Shown here: in pieces, positions 8,962 through 17,250 of the stretch | Layout: each line of letters begins with the position of its first letter | Numbering within the stretch: the stretch's first letter is position 1 | Source of the DNA: Methylocapsa sp. D3K7 | GTDB lineage: Bacteria; Pseudomonadota; Alphaproteobacteria; Rhizobiales; Beijerinckiaceae | DNA length: 64,000 nucleotides | Direction: 5' to 3' | Assembly: GCF_029855125.1 (NCBI RefSeq) | Contig: NZ_CP123229.1 | Coordinates: 992,001 to 1,056,000 of the forward strand | Position numbers and translations under genes: made by a program | Notes under the pieces: generated by a model | Told to the model about the DNA's origin: nothing | Databases searched by the model: none | The model's input: only the letters and a program-made list of their open reading frames with translations

Positions 8962-9291
8962 CTAGGCGGCGTTTCTGGCGGGTCCGGCAATCTCCGTCAG
9001 GGAGACGCCAAGCCGCGAATTGTCATCCTCGACAACAACAATCTCGCCACGCGCGATCACCCTGCCGTTGACAATGATATCGACCGGCTCGCCAACCCGG
9101 TGATCAAGCGGGATCACCGCGCCTCGCCCGAGCTTTAAAAGATTCGATACCGGCATCATCGCCGATCCAAGGACCACTTGAACGGACACGGGAATGCGCA
9201 AGATCGTATCAAGATTGCGGCCGGAGCTTGGCGCCGCAGCAGTCTCGTCCGCGTTGTTCGACTCTTCGGAAGACAAATCAAATTCGGACAT
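8962..9291 (-). CDS. fliN: Flagellar motor switch protein FliN
   Basis: This 109-residue SpoA-domain protein forms the bottom of the C-ring with FliM and takes part in export. After a variable acidic N-terminus of about 30 residues comes the conserved core: ILRIPVSVQVVLGSAMMPVS, GRGAVIPLDHRVGEPVDI and NGRVIARGEIVVVEDDN. I place the start at the ATG at 9291 (MSEFDLSSEE), 10 bases after AGGAG; a TTG at 9300 is only one base from that site and unlikely. The gap to upstream fliM is 143 bases, longer than elsewhere in the operon. Confidence 0.95.
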   Translation of the reverse strand: MSEFDLSSEESNNADETAAAPSSGRNLDTILRIPVSVQVVLGSAMMPVSNLLKLGRGAVIPLDHRVGEPVDIIVNGRVIARGEIVVVEDDNSRLGVSLTEIAGPARNAA

Positions 9292-9434
9292 AGTTTTCAA
9301 ACTCCTGGTAAGATTTTAACATGACGCGCTTTCGCACATTCTCCATCGATTATTCTGCACGTGGTCAGGCGCGGCCTATTTGGCAATCCGGCCGTAACCC
9401 ATTGCCGGAAGCAAATTCTCAAAGAACAGATCAA

Positions 9435-10376
9435 TCAACGAGGCAAAATGTCATCGATAAGTTCCTGCTCTCTATTAACGGACTCCTCGACACGGAGCGT
9501 GTAGAACCCATCGGCTTGACCAAGGTCGCACCAAAATAGCGGCTCGGTGTTGCATTCGAGCTTGACCCTCGTCTTGGCCGTCGCCTGCAACGTCAGCACG
9601 TGGCCGATTTGCATACTGGCAATATCCTCCAAGCTGAAATGCCACTCTTCGATCACACCGCGGATCGAAATTTCTGTTTGGCCGATTTCGCTTTGAATTT
9701 GTTTTGTCCAGCGCGGATCACGAACCGACATTTCCGTTGACAAATCCCGCACCAAATCTTGACGAATCGAATTGAGCGAGATTTGCGGAATCAAAACGAA
9801 AAGTTCGCTTTCGCGCCCCAAAATTCGAAGATTGAGCCTTGCTCTCACGCCGAATGCGGTGCGCGGTGCAATGGCTACGAAATCAAGTCTCGTCTCGATG
9901 CGGTCCAATTTGAAAGCCGTTTCGCAAACGGCTGCAAAGGAAACCTGTAGTGCTTGTGCAAAAAGATCGAAGGCTTTCTTCGCGAGCCGCAGCTCGATAT
10001 TCGAGAGTTGACGTTTCTCGACAGCTGGCGCTTCCCCTCCGTCACCGCCGAACAAGACTTCCGCCAAGGCGAACACCAAATCGTGTTGCAGTCCTATCAA
10101 AAGCCGCTGGTCCCATGCTTGTACATAGATCACCCCAATCACGACATTATTTTCATAGTCATCGAGAACATCACCGATCCGCTCGGTGACGATCGACTCG
10201 ACCATGAACAGCGCCGGTGACGACGATAGCTGCCGCATCAAATCCGTACATTGCGCTGCCATCCGCTCAAAGATGACATTGAGCATGGGCATGCGATCAA
10301 CCGAAATTCCCGCACCATCCAGCAGTCTTTCGGGCGCCGTCTTCACGATCTGGCCATGGGCACTGGATTTTTGCAT
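9435..10376 (-). CDS. fliM: Flagellar motor switch protein FliM
   Basis: FliM (313 residues) links FliG to FliN and binds CheY-P to set rotation direction. The CheC-like middle domain is visible around GVIYVQAWDQRLLIGLQHDL and the C-terminal SpoA domain around EDIASMQIGHVLTLQATAKTR. The N-terminal CheY-binding motif of enteric FliM is not obvious, which is common in alphaproteobacteria. The ATG at 10376 lies 5 bases after the motA stop, so the pair is tightly linked. Confidence 0.93.
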   Translation of the reverse strand: MQKSSAHGQIVKTAPERLLDGAGISVDRMPMLNVIFERMAAQCTDLMRQLSSSPALFMVESIVTERIGDVLDDYENNVVIGVIYVQAWDQRLLIGLQHDLVFALAEVLFGGDGGEAPAVEKRQLSNIELRLAKKAFDLFAQALQVSFAAVCETAFKLDRIETRLDFVAIAPRTAFGVRARLNLRILGRESELFVLIPQISLNSIRQDLVRDLSTEMSVRDPRWTKQIQSEIGQTEISIRGVIEEWHFSLEDIASMQIGHVLTLQATAKTRVKLECNTEPLFWCDLGQADGFYTLRVEESVNREQELIDDILPR

Positions 10377-10381
10377 GTTTC

Positions 10382-11266
10382 TCAGGCCGCTTGCTGTTCG
10401 TCGGCTTTGCCGGCACCACCCGAAACCGTCTCGTTCTCGACCATGTCGATCGAAGGCCGGTCATGCGATGAGATTGTTTTGCGGCCATGCTCCAAAGCGA
10501 TTTGCGGCATGGCGCCATTCATGAAAGCCAAGAGAGTCTGTTTAACAATGATATAGAGGCGGCAGCGCCGTTCGCGGATTGTCTTGACCTTCATGGCGAT
10601 CGGCTGCACTAAGGCGTAGGACATGAATATCCCCGCGAAGGTGCCGACCAGCGCGGCTCCAATGAGATGGCCGAGGATCTCCGGAGCTTCATCGAGGGCT
10701 CCCATTGCCTTGATGACCCCAAGAACAGCGGCACAGATGCCGAGCGCCGGAAGTCCCTCGGCGACGGAACTCAACGCATGAAACGCCTTCAGCTTATCCC
10801 GGCTGACCGTCTGAATTTCCTCGTCCATCAAGGCTTCTATTTCGTGCGTTCGCGCATTTCCGATGATAATCAAACGGCAATAGTCGCAGATGAAATTGGT
10901 CAAGTCCTTATCGGCCAGCACTTTTGGAAAACTCTTGAAGATCGCCGACTCGCTGGGATTGTCGACATGTTCCTCGATCTCGTTGCGCGCCTTGCCACGC
11001 AACTCGCGCATCAAAGTGTAAAGCACGCCAAGTACGTCGAGATAGTGCCTTTGCGTGGGGGCACGGTCGAGGATTGCATCCATCATGGCAATTCCAGTGT
11101 CCTTGATCGTCGGCATTGGATTGGCGACGATGAAGGTGCCGAGTGACGCGCCACAGATGATGACGAACTCCCAAGGCTGCCAAATCACCGCGACACGCCC
11201 GCCCATCGCGGCGAAGCCGCCGAGAATACAGCCAACCGCAACGACCATTCCGATTACGAAACCCAC
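10382..11266 (-). CDS. motA: Flagellar stator protein MotA
   Basis: This is the proton-channel stator subunit with four membrane helices; recognisable stretches are [39 protein letters not shown] and [18 protein letters not shown] place the start at a GTG at 11266, which has GGGGAG eight bases upstream and gives 294 residues beginning just before the first helix, the usual form. An in-frame ATG at 11302 would add 12 residues ([12 protein letters not shown]) not typical of the family. motB is not in the window. The gene heads the leftward flagellar operon and is divergent from the DUF1217 gene. Confidence 0.94.
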   Translation of the reverse strand: MGFVIGMVVAVGCILGGFAAMGGRVAVIWQPWEFVIICGASLGTFIVANPMPTIKDTGIAMMDAILDRAPTQRHYLDVLGVLYTLMRELRGKARNEIEEHVDNPSESAIFKSFPKVLADKDLTNFICDYCRLIIIGNARTHEIEALMDEEIQTVSRDKLKAFHALSSVAEGLPALGICAAVLGVIKAMGALDEAPEILGHLIGAALVGTFAGIFMSYALVQPIAMKVKTIRERRCRLYIIVKQTLLAFMNGAMPQIALEHGRKTISSHDRPSIDMVENETVSGGAGKADEQQAA

Positions 11267-11517
11267 GCGATCAGCTCCCCGCCGAAGGACCTCATCGATC
11301 ATTAAACAGCGGGCCTTGCTTCAAACTGAATTGCAAAGATCAATTGATACCGACCGTTCAGAAATTCTTCATTGGCGACTGATGGCCGCCGCCGCCAAGG
11401 GTCAAGAAAAGCCGGCGCCAACGAAATGCAACGAATTGGAACTTTTCCGGCAAGGCCCCGGCAAGGTCTTGTTGCGAAGGTCGCAAATACAGCCGGGACG
11501 ACACGAGATCTTTGCCC

Positions 11518-12297
11518 ATGCTCACAGCGACCGTCTATTTCAATGCAATCACCAAGGATTATTCCAAAACCTTGGCGACGATCGCCGCCGAACCCGTGGT
11601 CGCGCGGGAAACAAAATATTTTGAGGCCAATATCGGCAAGGTGAAAACCACGGATGACCTCATCAAGAACAGCAGACTTTATACTTATGTCGTGAAGGCC
11701 TTCGGGCCGAGCGACATGATGAACGCCAAGGCGCTGATCCGCAAGGTTATCGAAGGCGGCGTTTCCGACCCAAAAAGTCTCGCCAATACGTTGAATGACC
11801 CTCGCTACAAGGCCCTGGCCGCAACGTTCAACTTTGCTGCGGCGGGATCAGATACAACCAGTTCGGCCGCGCTTCAGCAAACGACGGTCAGCAATTATGT
11901 CGAGCAGTCGCTTGAAACCAATGCCGGCCAGCAGAACCAGGGTACCCAGATAGCGTTGACTTTTCAGCGGCTGGCTCCCAGCGTCACGAGCGCCTATGGG
12001 ATTCTTGCCAACAAAACGCTTCTGAGTGTTGTCCAGACGGCGCTAGGATTGCCCGTTTCCATGTCACAAGAGAATATCGACGTGCAAGCCAAGCTGATTA
12101 CGGCCAAGCTCAACGTCGCCGATTTTCAAAACCCCGCCAAGCTACAAAAATTCATTGAGCGATTCACCGCCACCTATGATGCGAAGAACCCCACTTCTGT
12201 TTCGGCGTTTCCAGCATCGGCACTGCTCGTCAATTCGCCAGATATCAGTTCAAACTTGCTTTTGAGCCTTGCGAATCTCAAACTCGGAGGCTCGTGA
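11518..12297 (+). CDS. DUF1217 flagellar-locus protein
   Basis: This is a protein of about 259 residues that matches the DUF1217 family, found next to flgF in Rhizobiales flagellar clusters and annotated as flagellar without a defined role. Family-like features are the early YFNAITKDYSKTLATIAAEP, the repeated helical segments with DPRYKALAATFNF, and a C-terminal LQKFIERFTATYDAKNP. No signal peptide is visible. ATG 11518 is chosen; a TTG two codons upstream is possible. It precedes flgF by 3 bases, so the two are almost certainly cotranscribed and the product probably belongs to the rod or basal body. Confidence 0.85.
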   Translation: MLTATVYFNAITKDYSKTLATIAAEPVVARETKYFEANIGKVKTTDDLIKNSRLYTYVVKAFGPSDMMNAKALIRKVIEGGVSDPKSLANTLNDPRYKALAATFNFAAAGSDTTSSAALQQTTVSNYVEQSLETNAGQQNQGTQIALTFQRLAPSVTSAYGILANKTLLSVVQTALGLPVSMSQENIDVQAKLITAKLNVADFQNPAKLQKFIERFTATYDAKNPTSVSAFPASALLVNSPDISSNLLLSLANLKLGGS

Positions 12298-12300
12298 CAC

Positions 12301-13026
12301 ATGCAAACCGGGCTTTACGTGACCCTATCAGCGCAAGTCGCGCTCGACCGGCGCTTGCAGACGATCGCAACGAATATCGCGAACCAAAGCACCCCCGGGT
12401 ACAGAGCCGAGGAAGTGGATTTCAAATCCCTCGTGTCGCGCTCGGGAGAGACGCCTGTCGCTTTTGTTTCACATGGCGAAGCGCACATTTCCCGCAAGCC
12501 GGGTGTGCCAATCAAGACGGAGAATCCGCTCGACGTCGCGGTTCAGGGTGACGGCTGGCTCGCGCTGAAGGCCCCGTCTGGAATCGTCTACACGCGGGAC
12601 GGACGCCTGCGCATGCAGGCTGACGGCGCCCTGCAAAGCGTCAACGGCTATCCTGTTCTTGATGCCGGCAGCAGCCCCATCCTCCTCGATCCAGATGCGG
12701 GCCCCGTGACAATCGCACAAGACGGGATGATTACGCAGGGTGCTCTCCAGATCGGCGCGATCGGCCTTTTCAGTCTCGACAACACTGCCAAGCTAAAACG
12801 CTCCGACAATTCCAGCGTCACCTCCAGCAAGCCCGCGACACCGGTTCTCGATTTTAGCACAAATGGCGTTGCGCAAGGCTATGTTGAGGGAGCGAATGTC
12901 AACCCTCTCCTTGAAATGGAGAAATTGATCCTGCTGTCGAGAACCTTCGAAAACGTCGCCTCGGCGATCGAAGGTTCTGAGAGCTCGTTGAAAGATGCGC
13001 TTAAAATTCTCGGCGGCTCGGCGTGA
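12301..13026 (+). CDS. flgF: Flagellar basal-body rod protein FlgF
   Basis: FlgF is a proximal rod subunit of 241 residues exported through the flagellar secretion system. The N-terminal rod motif is clear (LYVTLSAQVALDRRLQTIAT then NIANQSTPGYRAEEVDF). It is followed by the rod/hook signature VQGDGWLALKAPSGIVYTRD and the C-terminal helix NPLLEMEKLILLSRTFENVA. An AGG-rich site (GGAGG) lies 10 bases upstream. Its stop overlaps the fliI start by 4 bases (GTGA), indicating translational coupling. Confidence 0.95.
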   Translation: MQTGLYVTLSAQVALDRRLQTIATNIANQSTPGYRAEEVDFKSLVSRSGETPVAFVSHGEAHISRKPGVPIKTENPLDVAVQGDGWLALKAPSGIVYTRDGRLRMQADGALQSVNGYPVLDAGSSPILLDPDAGPVTIAQDGMITQGALQIGAIGLFSLDNTAKLKRSDNSSVTSSKPATPVLDFSTNGVAQGYVEGANVNPLLEMEKLILLSRTFENVASAIEGSESSLKDALKILGGSA

Positions 13027-14354
13027 TCCGCCATGCTCTTGCCCGTCTCGAACATCGCGTAAATGAAGCGCAGGAAGAGCTTGGACCCCTCCGCATCTCC
13101 GGCTTGATCACGGAAGTAACGCCGACGTCCGCGCGGGTGGCCGGCTTGTCGCCCTTCTTGAAACTCGGCGACTGCGTCTCCTTCGGCGCGGGCGACCTGT
13201 CCCAGCTCGCAGAAACCGTGCGCATCGAGGCGCAGGGCGCGACCGTTAAGAGCTTCCACAGCATGGCTCTCGCCCGCACTGGCGAGAGAGTGTATTACGC
13301 AGGCGGCTTACGTCTTTTTCCAGATCAAAGCTGGAAGGGACGTGTGATCAATGCTCTTGGTGTCCCGCTCGATGCAGGCGGGCCTCTACGCCGCGGCACA
13401 AAAGCCGCGAACCTAGAGGCGGCACCTCCGGCCGCAATGCGCCGCGCCCGGGTTCAGACGCCGCTGAAGACTGGCGTCAGGGTCATCGATCTTTTCACGC
13501 CCATCTGCTCTGGTCAGCGCATCGGCATTTTCGCCGGCTCTGGCGTTGGCAAATCGACGCTTCTTTCGATGCTGGCCGGATCGCGGGATTTCGACACGGT
13601 GGTCATCGCGCTGGTTGGTGAACGCGGCCGTGAAGTGCGCGAATTCCTCGACGATGCCTTGGCCATCAACCGTCCGCTTACCGTGGCCATCGTGGCAACG
13701 GGCGATGAGGGCCCGCTCATGCGGCGCCTTGCGCCAAAGACGGCGATGAGCATCGCGGAATATTTTCGTGATCGGGGCGAGTCCGTGCTGCTGATCGTCG
13801 ACTCTATCACTCGATTCGCGCATGCCGCGCGGGATGTCGCGATGGCGGCCGGGGAGCTGGCGGTCGCGCGCGGTTATACGCCGAGCGTTTTTGGCGAATT
13901 GCCAAAACTTCTCGAACGGGCCGGGCCTGGCGAAGAGGGGCAAGGCGCGATCACTGGTATTTTTTCAGTTCTCGTCGATGGCGACGACCATAATGATCCC
14001 GTCGCCGACGCCATTCGCGGCACCCTCGACGGGCATATTGTCCTTGACCGAGCGATTGGTGAGCAGGGCCGGTTCCCGGCGGTCAATGTCCTGACCTCGA
14101 TCTCGCGCCTAGCGCAGACAGCTTGGACACCCGAACAAAGCAACCTTGCCTCGAAGCTCCGCGCCCTCATCGCGCGTTACGAGGACACGCGGGATTTGCG
14201 GCTCATGGGAGGCTACAGGCAAGGCTCCGACGCCGAACTCGACCAGGCTGTGGTGCTGGTTCCCAGGATCTATGAAGCGATCACGCAATCTTCGTCCTCC
14301 GCCCCAAGCAAGGATGCTTTCCGCGAACTCACCGAATTCTTGCAGGCGAAGTGA
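13023..14354 (+). CDS. fliI: Flagellum-specific ATPase FliI
   Basis: This 443-residue ATPase of the flagellar type III export system is homologous to F1-beta. The Walker A loop AGSGVGKST is at 171-179. VLLIVDSITRFAHAARDVAM carries Walker B and the catalytic region, and GYTPSVFGELPKLLERAG is the FliI/YscN family stretch. GTG 13023 overlaps the end of flgF. It is the last gene of the rightward flagellar unit; 31 bases after its stop lies the parS-like palindrome. Confidence 0.97.
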   Translation: MIRHALARLEHRVNEAQEELGPLRISGLITEVTPTSARVAGLSPFLKLGDCVSFGAGDLSQLAETVRIEAQGATVKSFHSMALARTGERVYYAGGLRLFPDQSWKGRVINALGVPLDAGGPLRRGTKAANLEAAPPAAMRRARVQTPLKTGVRVIDLFTPICSGQRIGIFAGSGVGKSTLLSMLAGSRDFDTVVIALVGERGREVREFLDDALAINRPLTVAIVATGDEGPLMRRLAPKTAMSIAEYFRDRGESVLLIVDSITRFAHAARDVAMAAGELAVARGYTPSVFGELPKLLERAGPGEEGQGAITGIFSVLVDGDDHNDPVADAIRGTLDGHIVLDRAIGEQGRFPAVNVLTSISRLAQTAWTPEQSNLASKLRALIARYEDTRDLRLMGGYRQGSDAELDQAVVLVPRIYEAITQSSSSAPSKDAFRELTEFLQAK

Positions 14355-14385
14355 GGGTCGATTCCTCATCCAATTGGCGGCCGCA

Positions 14386-14425
14386 ATCGTACCAAAATGT
14401 TTCACGTGAAACGTTTTGGTACGAT
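14386..14425. promoter_or_regulatory. parS-like centromere site within a 40-bp palindrome
   Basis: Positions 14398-14413 read TGTTTCACGTGAAACG, 15 of 16 bases of the consensus ParB-binding site parS (TGTTTCACGTGAAACA). This core sits centrally in a 40-bp palindrome, 14386-14425, in which every base pair matches except 14398/14413. Chromosomal parS sites are normally near the replication origin, so the window may lie in the origin-proximal part of the chromosome. The palindrome also follows fliI and could form a long hairpin in its transcript, but no T-run follows. I saw no second copy in the window. Confidence 0.8.
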
Positions 14426-14604
14426 CGCGCGAATTTTCGATGCAAAAGCCGCCACATCCATCCCCTTGAAAGACGTAAGGCCGTGCGGAAAACTTGTCTT
14501 TTTGGCGGTTTCCCGCAGCTCCCTGCAACCCTGCTTCTGTCTCTTGACTTTCCTGTCCATCGGCAGCGCTATGCTGTCTCCGCTTTTGAAAGCAGGATAA
14601 AATC

Positions 14605-15306
14605 ATGACAAAATTTATTTGCGACGCACCAAAAGACAAAGGACGCCGGAATTTTTTCACCCGCACCGCCGCTGCCGCCGCAGGCGCGGCCGCTGCAGCA
14701 ACGCTTCCGGCTTCATCCGCCAAAGCGGCGGCGGCCGAGCCGGACAAGCGCAAATTTTTGGAAGAAGCGACGCGGCTCGCGATTGAGTCGGTCGAGAAAG
14801 GCTGGGGCGGGCCGTTCGGCGCCGTCATCGTCAAGGATGGCGAAATCATCGGGCGCGGTCAGAACCGCGTTCTGCTCACCGGATGCCCGGTGTTCCACGC
14901 CGAAGTCACCGCAATCATCGATGCCTCGAACCGGCTTAATCCGAAAGCTCTTCTCGGAAGCAGCTATGGTCCCGGCACCATGCTTGAAATGATCCCTCGC
15001 GAAAAAGACTCTCCCGATCTCGTGCCGGAGCGGGCCCGCATGTTGAAGGGCTGCGAAATCTATATCAATGGCGCGCCATGCCCGATGTGCATGAGCGCCA
15101 TCTACTGGTCGCGCATCGATCACGTCTATTTCGCGGCGAGCTTGAAGGACACCAGTGCCATCGGCTTCGACGATGCGTTCCAATACGCCGACTTCGAGCA
15201 GCCATGGGACAAGCGCAGCATTGCGGTGACCCCGGATTTTGAACGGGACACCGGCCTTAAGGCCTATCATGCCTGGATGAACAAAAAAGATCGTCACCCG
15301 TATTAA
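14605..15306 (+). CDS. Tat-signal-bearing nucleoside/guanine deaminase-like protein
   Basis: This 233-residue zinc-dependent deaminase is of the CMP/dCMP-guanine deaminase fold. The zinc site is complete: H98-A-E100 in FHAEVTAI and C159-x-x-C162 in GAPCPMCMSAIYWSR. FEQPWDKR and the C-terminal YHAWMNKKDRHPY resemble guanine deaminases. Unlike cytosolic relatives it starts with a twin-arginine-like leader: basic residues, RRNFFTR at 14-20, then an alanine-rich stretch and ASSAKAAAAE, suggesting export to the periplasm. It is a single gene with its own 250-base upstream region containing the parS-like site. The substrate cannot be read from the sequence. Confidence 0.85.
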   Translation: MTKFICDAPKDKGRRNFFTRTAAAAAGAAAAATLPASSAKAAAAEPDKRKFLEEATRLAIESVEKGWGGPFGAVIVKDGEIIGRGQNRVLLTGCPVFHAEVTAIIDASNRLNPKALLGSSYGPGTMLEMIPREKDSPDLVPERARMLKGCEIYINGAPCPMCMSAIYWSRIDHVYFAASLKDTSAIGFDDAFQYADFEQPWDKRSIAVTPDFERDTGLKAYHAWMNKKDRHPY

Positions 15307-15372
15307 GACTATCAAGTTGCATTGGCGAATCCCGAAGTGACGGCTCGATGCGGGATATGAGAGTGGCGAGCG

Positions 15373-17133
15373 TCACTTCGACATAGCCTTTCTTGCTTGC
15401 TGTGGGCGAGCGTCAGGACCTGCCAGCACGCGCTGGAGGTGCTCCTGGCGGGAGGCCAAAGCGCCGCGCACGTTTTCATTCCACCGGCGATGCTCGCCGC
15501 CCGACGGATCGACCGGCCGGCCTGCTTTCTCCCGGTCATGCTGCAAGAGGCGATCATAGGCTGGAAGCGAGTTGGCCGCGAAATAGGCTGGCTTTTTGTC
15601 ATGGCGCGCCTCGCCGCCAGCATTGATGCTGCATGCCGGCCTTCCAGGATCAAGAGAATGGGCGGCCAAAGATTCCCGCTGCTGCACGATCTCCGCAACT
15701 TCTTGCAGATACCAATATTCAGGATCGGGCACCGGCGTCATGTTGTTTCTTCGGACCACGGCGGCTTTGCTCGCGATCAGAGGGAAGTCACGCTCTACTC
15801 GTTCGTGCGATATGACGAAGGATGGCCCTGTAATGGTGACACAACTTAGCGCGCTATGATCGTCATAGATCACGATCGTGCCTTGGGTGTTGGACCACAA
15901 TTTGGCGGCATGGCCATGCACCGCGTTGCCAGTGTGATAAGGGATGAGAACATAGGGTTTGCGGGCACGGTGTCCAAGGAACACCGCCTTGCCGCAATCG
16001 CCATTGCGGGGCGAGACGCCGGGAACCCCGTTGGCTGAGACAGTAACTTGGAATGTCTCGAATTGCTGCGCAAGCAGCCGCTCTAGGGGAAGCGCGGGGT
16101 TCCAGGCGTTTGGCCATTGGGCCGGTGTTTGCAAGGCTGCTTCAGGCAGTGGCCGCTTGATAAAAAGATTTTGGGAGCATTGTGTAAAGACCTCCTCGGT
16201 GGCGCCTACGCAAAAGACAAGCATGCAGCCCTTGCGCGATGCGGCGCACCGCCAGGGATCGAGAGCATCAGGGGCGAGGCCATAATCCTTTTCGAGAAGC
16301 TCGGCTGCGAGCGCCTCCACCGCGAACAATGTGATATGAAGGCCCATCGCATCTGGGTCACTCGGGTGAAGCGCCAGCAAAGCGAGTTTTCCTGTGCCAA
16401 TTGCACCGTCGACGACTTCGAGAACAGCGCCATCGGCGCAACGCTCGCGCGCCCGTGCATGAGATTCGCGGCAATGAACGTCTTCGCCTGCAAGGAGCGC
16501 CCGGTAGCACGCAGGCATGCCGCCGCGCCCCCCAAGCCAGCGCTCAGTGGCAGTACGATCTCGGTGCGTCTCGGGCGAAGGCAGCAGAATGGGCACCGCG
16601 ACAGTCTCCCGGTCGATCACCAGGATTGGCGGGGCGCCGGAGCTCTCGTCCAGCATGGCAGCGAAGGTCTTGCGGCGGCGGCGCCACAAAAGGCCGCTCG
16701 GCAGGCCGCCGCTCGCCAGCAGCGCCCGCGTGGCGGTCATCGCAAAAGCGCCCATCACGGGGTTGAAAAATTGCCTGTACTGCCGGTCATAGAAATTATC
16801 GGCGCCCTTGGCGACGGTGGCTTCCGCAAGGGTATGAGTCTTGCGTTTCGCCTTTGCGGCGCTCAGCAAATATTGCACAACATGTTCAGCGGCAGGCCCG
16901 GGCGCGTTGGCCCGGCGCAAAACATATTCCGCTACGCGCTCCCGCAATATGGGCGGGAGCGCGTGAACGGCGCGGTGAATCAAGGTCCGGAAAGTGGTGA
17001 TGCGGTACCGGCCGTCGATGTCACGCAATTCGCAGTTGCGCTGCGGCGCGCCTGAAGACATTCGAATTTTGGCGGAACGCAGCAAGGATAAATGCCGCCA
17101 ATGCACGTTCCCCCCCATATGAAAGTGCTTCAT
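15373..17133 (-). CDS. Unrecognised 586-residue protein downstream of hoxX
   Basis: I do not recognise this protein. It is long, has ordinary amino-acid use and lacks an obvious signal peptide or membrane helix. It starts at ATG 17133 after AAAGGG; an alternative ATG at 17061 would remove 24 residues. Visible features are an N-terminal helical, Arg/Leu-rich part (HALPPILRERVAEYVLRRA), a central stretch with HITLFAVEALAAELLEKDYG and CMLVFCVGATEEVFTQC, a beta-rich section (VFLGHRARKPYVLIPYHTG, SNTQGTIVIYDDHSALSCVT), and a polar, His/Arg-rich last 120 residues. It lies 117 bases after hoxX on the same strand, so cotranscription is plausible. Function unknown. Confidence 0.75.
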   Translation of the reverse strand: MKHFHMGGNVHWRHLSLLRSAKIRMSSGAPQRNCELRDIDGRYRITTFRTLIHRAVHALPPILRERVAEYVLRRANAPGPAAEHVVQYLLSAAKAKRKTHTLAEATVAKGADNFYDRQYRQFFNPVMGAFAMTATRALLASGGLPSGLLWRRRRKTFAAMLDESSGAPPILVIDRETVAVPILLPSPETHRDRTATERWLGGRGGMPACYRALLAGEDVHCRESHARARERCADGAVLEVVDGAIGTGKLALLALHPSDPDAMGLHITLFAVEALAAELLEKDYGLAPDALDPWRCAASRKGCMLVFCVGATEEVFTQCSQNLFIKRPLPEAALQTPAQWPNAWNPALPLERLLAQQFETFQVTVSANGVPGVSPRNGDCGKAVFLGHRARKPYVLIPYHTGNAVHGHAAKLWSNTQGTIVIYDDHSALSCVTITGPSFVISHERVERDFPLIASKAAVVRRNNMTPVPDPEYWYLQEVAEIVQQRESLAAHSLDPGRPACSINAGGEARHDKKPAYFAANSLPAYDRLLQHDREKAGRPVDPSGGEHRRWNENVRGALASRQEHLQRVLAGPDARPQQARKAMSK

Positions 17134-17250
17134 CGATTGAGCCCTTTACGGACCGCTCTTTCCGCTTGGCTAGATGGCCTCCCAGTCAAAAGAATTGGCA
17201 AACGGATCAAAGAGCATTGGAGCTTCTTCCCGCAATCGAAATATCTCGTG

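Noticed and set aside
15633..17055. Plus-strand open frames opposite the 586-residue gene
   Set aside because: They are overlapping shadows with Arg/Pro/Ala-rich, low-complexity sequence and no ribosome-binding sites; the minus-strand frame is the longest and has ordinary protein composition.
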